NCBI GenBank assembly: GCA_948144175.1
Contig: CANXME010002160.1
Span: 2,179,501 to 2,243,500 of the forward strand
DNA length: 64,000 nucleotides
DNA from: Closterium sp. NIES-65
Lineage: Eukaryota > Streptophyta > Zygnematophyceae > Desmidiales > Closteriaceae
Direction of reading: 5' to 3'
Position numbers and translations under genes: made by a program. Positions 63,878 through 64,000 of this stretch are shown one piece after another (within the stretch, counting starts at the first letter, position 1; every line of letters starts with the position of its first letter). The notes under the pieces are model-generated. The model was given only the letters and a program-made list of their open reading frames with translations, did not search any database and was not told the DNA's origin.

Positions 63878-64000
63878 GTGAGTATCTGACCTCCCTGTGA
63901 GCTCCTGACGTCACCGTGAGTGCTGACACTCATCCCATCAAAATCTCCTTGTGGGATGGGGAAGGTAAGGAGCAGCAAATGAAGGCAAGGTGAGAACACT

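Overview
The window is nuclear DNA from a streptophyte green alga or early land-plant relative. A zygnematophyte such as Closterium is my best guess. Evidence: small exons with GT-AG introns, one leucine-rich repeat (LRR) per exon in a plant-type receptor gene, and many Copia elements with a recurring QLREWY motif, GAEPGG-rich linkers and GGCCCC leaders. The genus comes from memory of similar Copia proteins and was not tested by a search. Nothing bacterial is present.

Layout. Positions 1-16100 hold stacked, mostly minus-strand Copia elements: a 5' end at 1-759, an almost complete copy at 968-7242, a plus-strand 5' part at 7243-8424, a truncated copy at 8425-14341 and an older fragment at 14342-16100. 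Positions 16240-17790 hold dead exons of an LRR gene. Positions 18190-35880 are a nest of elements that can be dated relative to each other by target-site duplications (TSDs). A minus-strand Copia was hit by a Ty3/Gypsy chromovirus (21700-35451, TSD CCGCC). The Gypsy was hit by a tiny LTR element (23019-23362, TSD GGGGC) and by a non-coding LTR element (23724-32410, TSD CAAGT). That last element was hit by a plus-strand Copia (24065-31271, TSD CACAC). A Gypsy solo LTR (19525-19893, TSD CCATC) splits another Copia. All open reading frames in the nest are broken.

From 36658 to beyond the right edge runs a host gene on the plus strand: signal peptide, LRRNT-like exon and 21 LRR exons. Every LRR exon has the same splice phase, so it reads as one gene. 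It is probably the ectodomain of an LRR receptor(-like kinase); the membrane and kinase parts would lie outside the window.

The most interesting object is inside an intron of that gene. Positions 45834-59589 look like a 13.8-kb DNA transposon with short inverted ends (CATCACAAAAA) and a candidate TSD GCAGG. It carries two divergent multi-exon genes. The rightward gene (55320-59307, 11 exons) is a KDZ/Plavaka-like transposase with an N-terminal C2HC finger; one in-frame TGA spoils it. The leftward gene (51730-46189, 6 exons, 1,017 residues) is intact in all splice phases and unrecognised. It has an AT-hook-like and poly-Glu N-terminus and a compact C-terminal region. Between the two starts is a 178-bp satellite of 12 units with a three-unit higher-order pattern and a 12-bp palindrome in most units. 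Intron 3 of the unknown gene is an array with about three dozen CACGTCA motifs.

A second notable object is the tiny LTR element at 162-538 and 23019-23362. It has 139-142-bp LTRs, a tRNA-iMet-type primer binding site, and consensus RNA polymerase III A and B boxes placed on either side of the LTR/primer-site junction, so that the junction reads as a tRNA-Glu-like gene.
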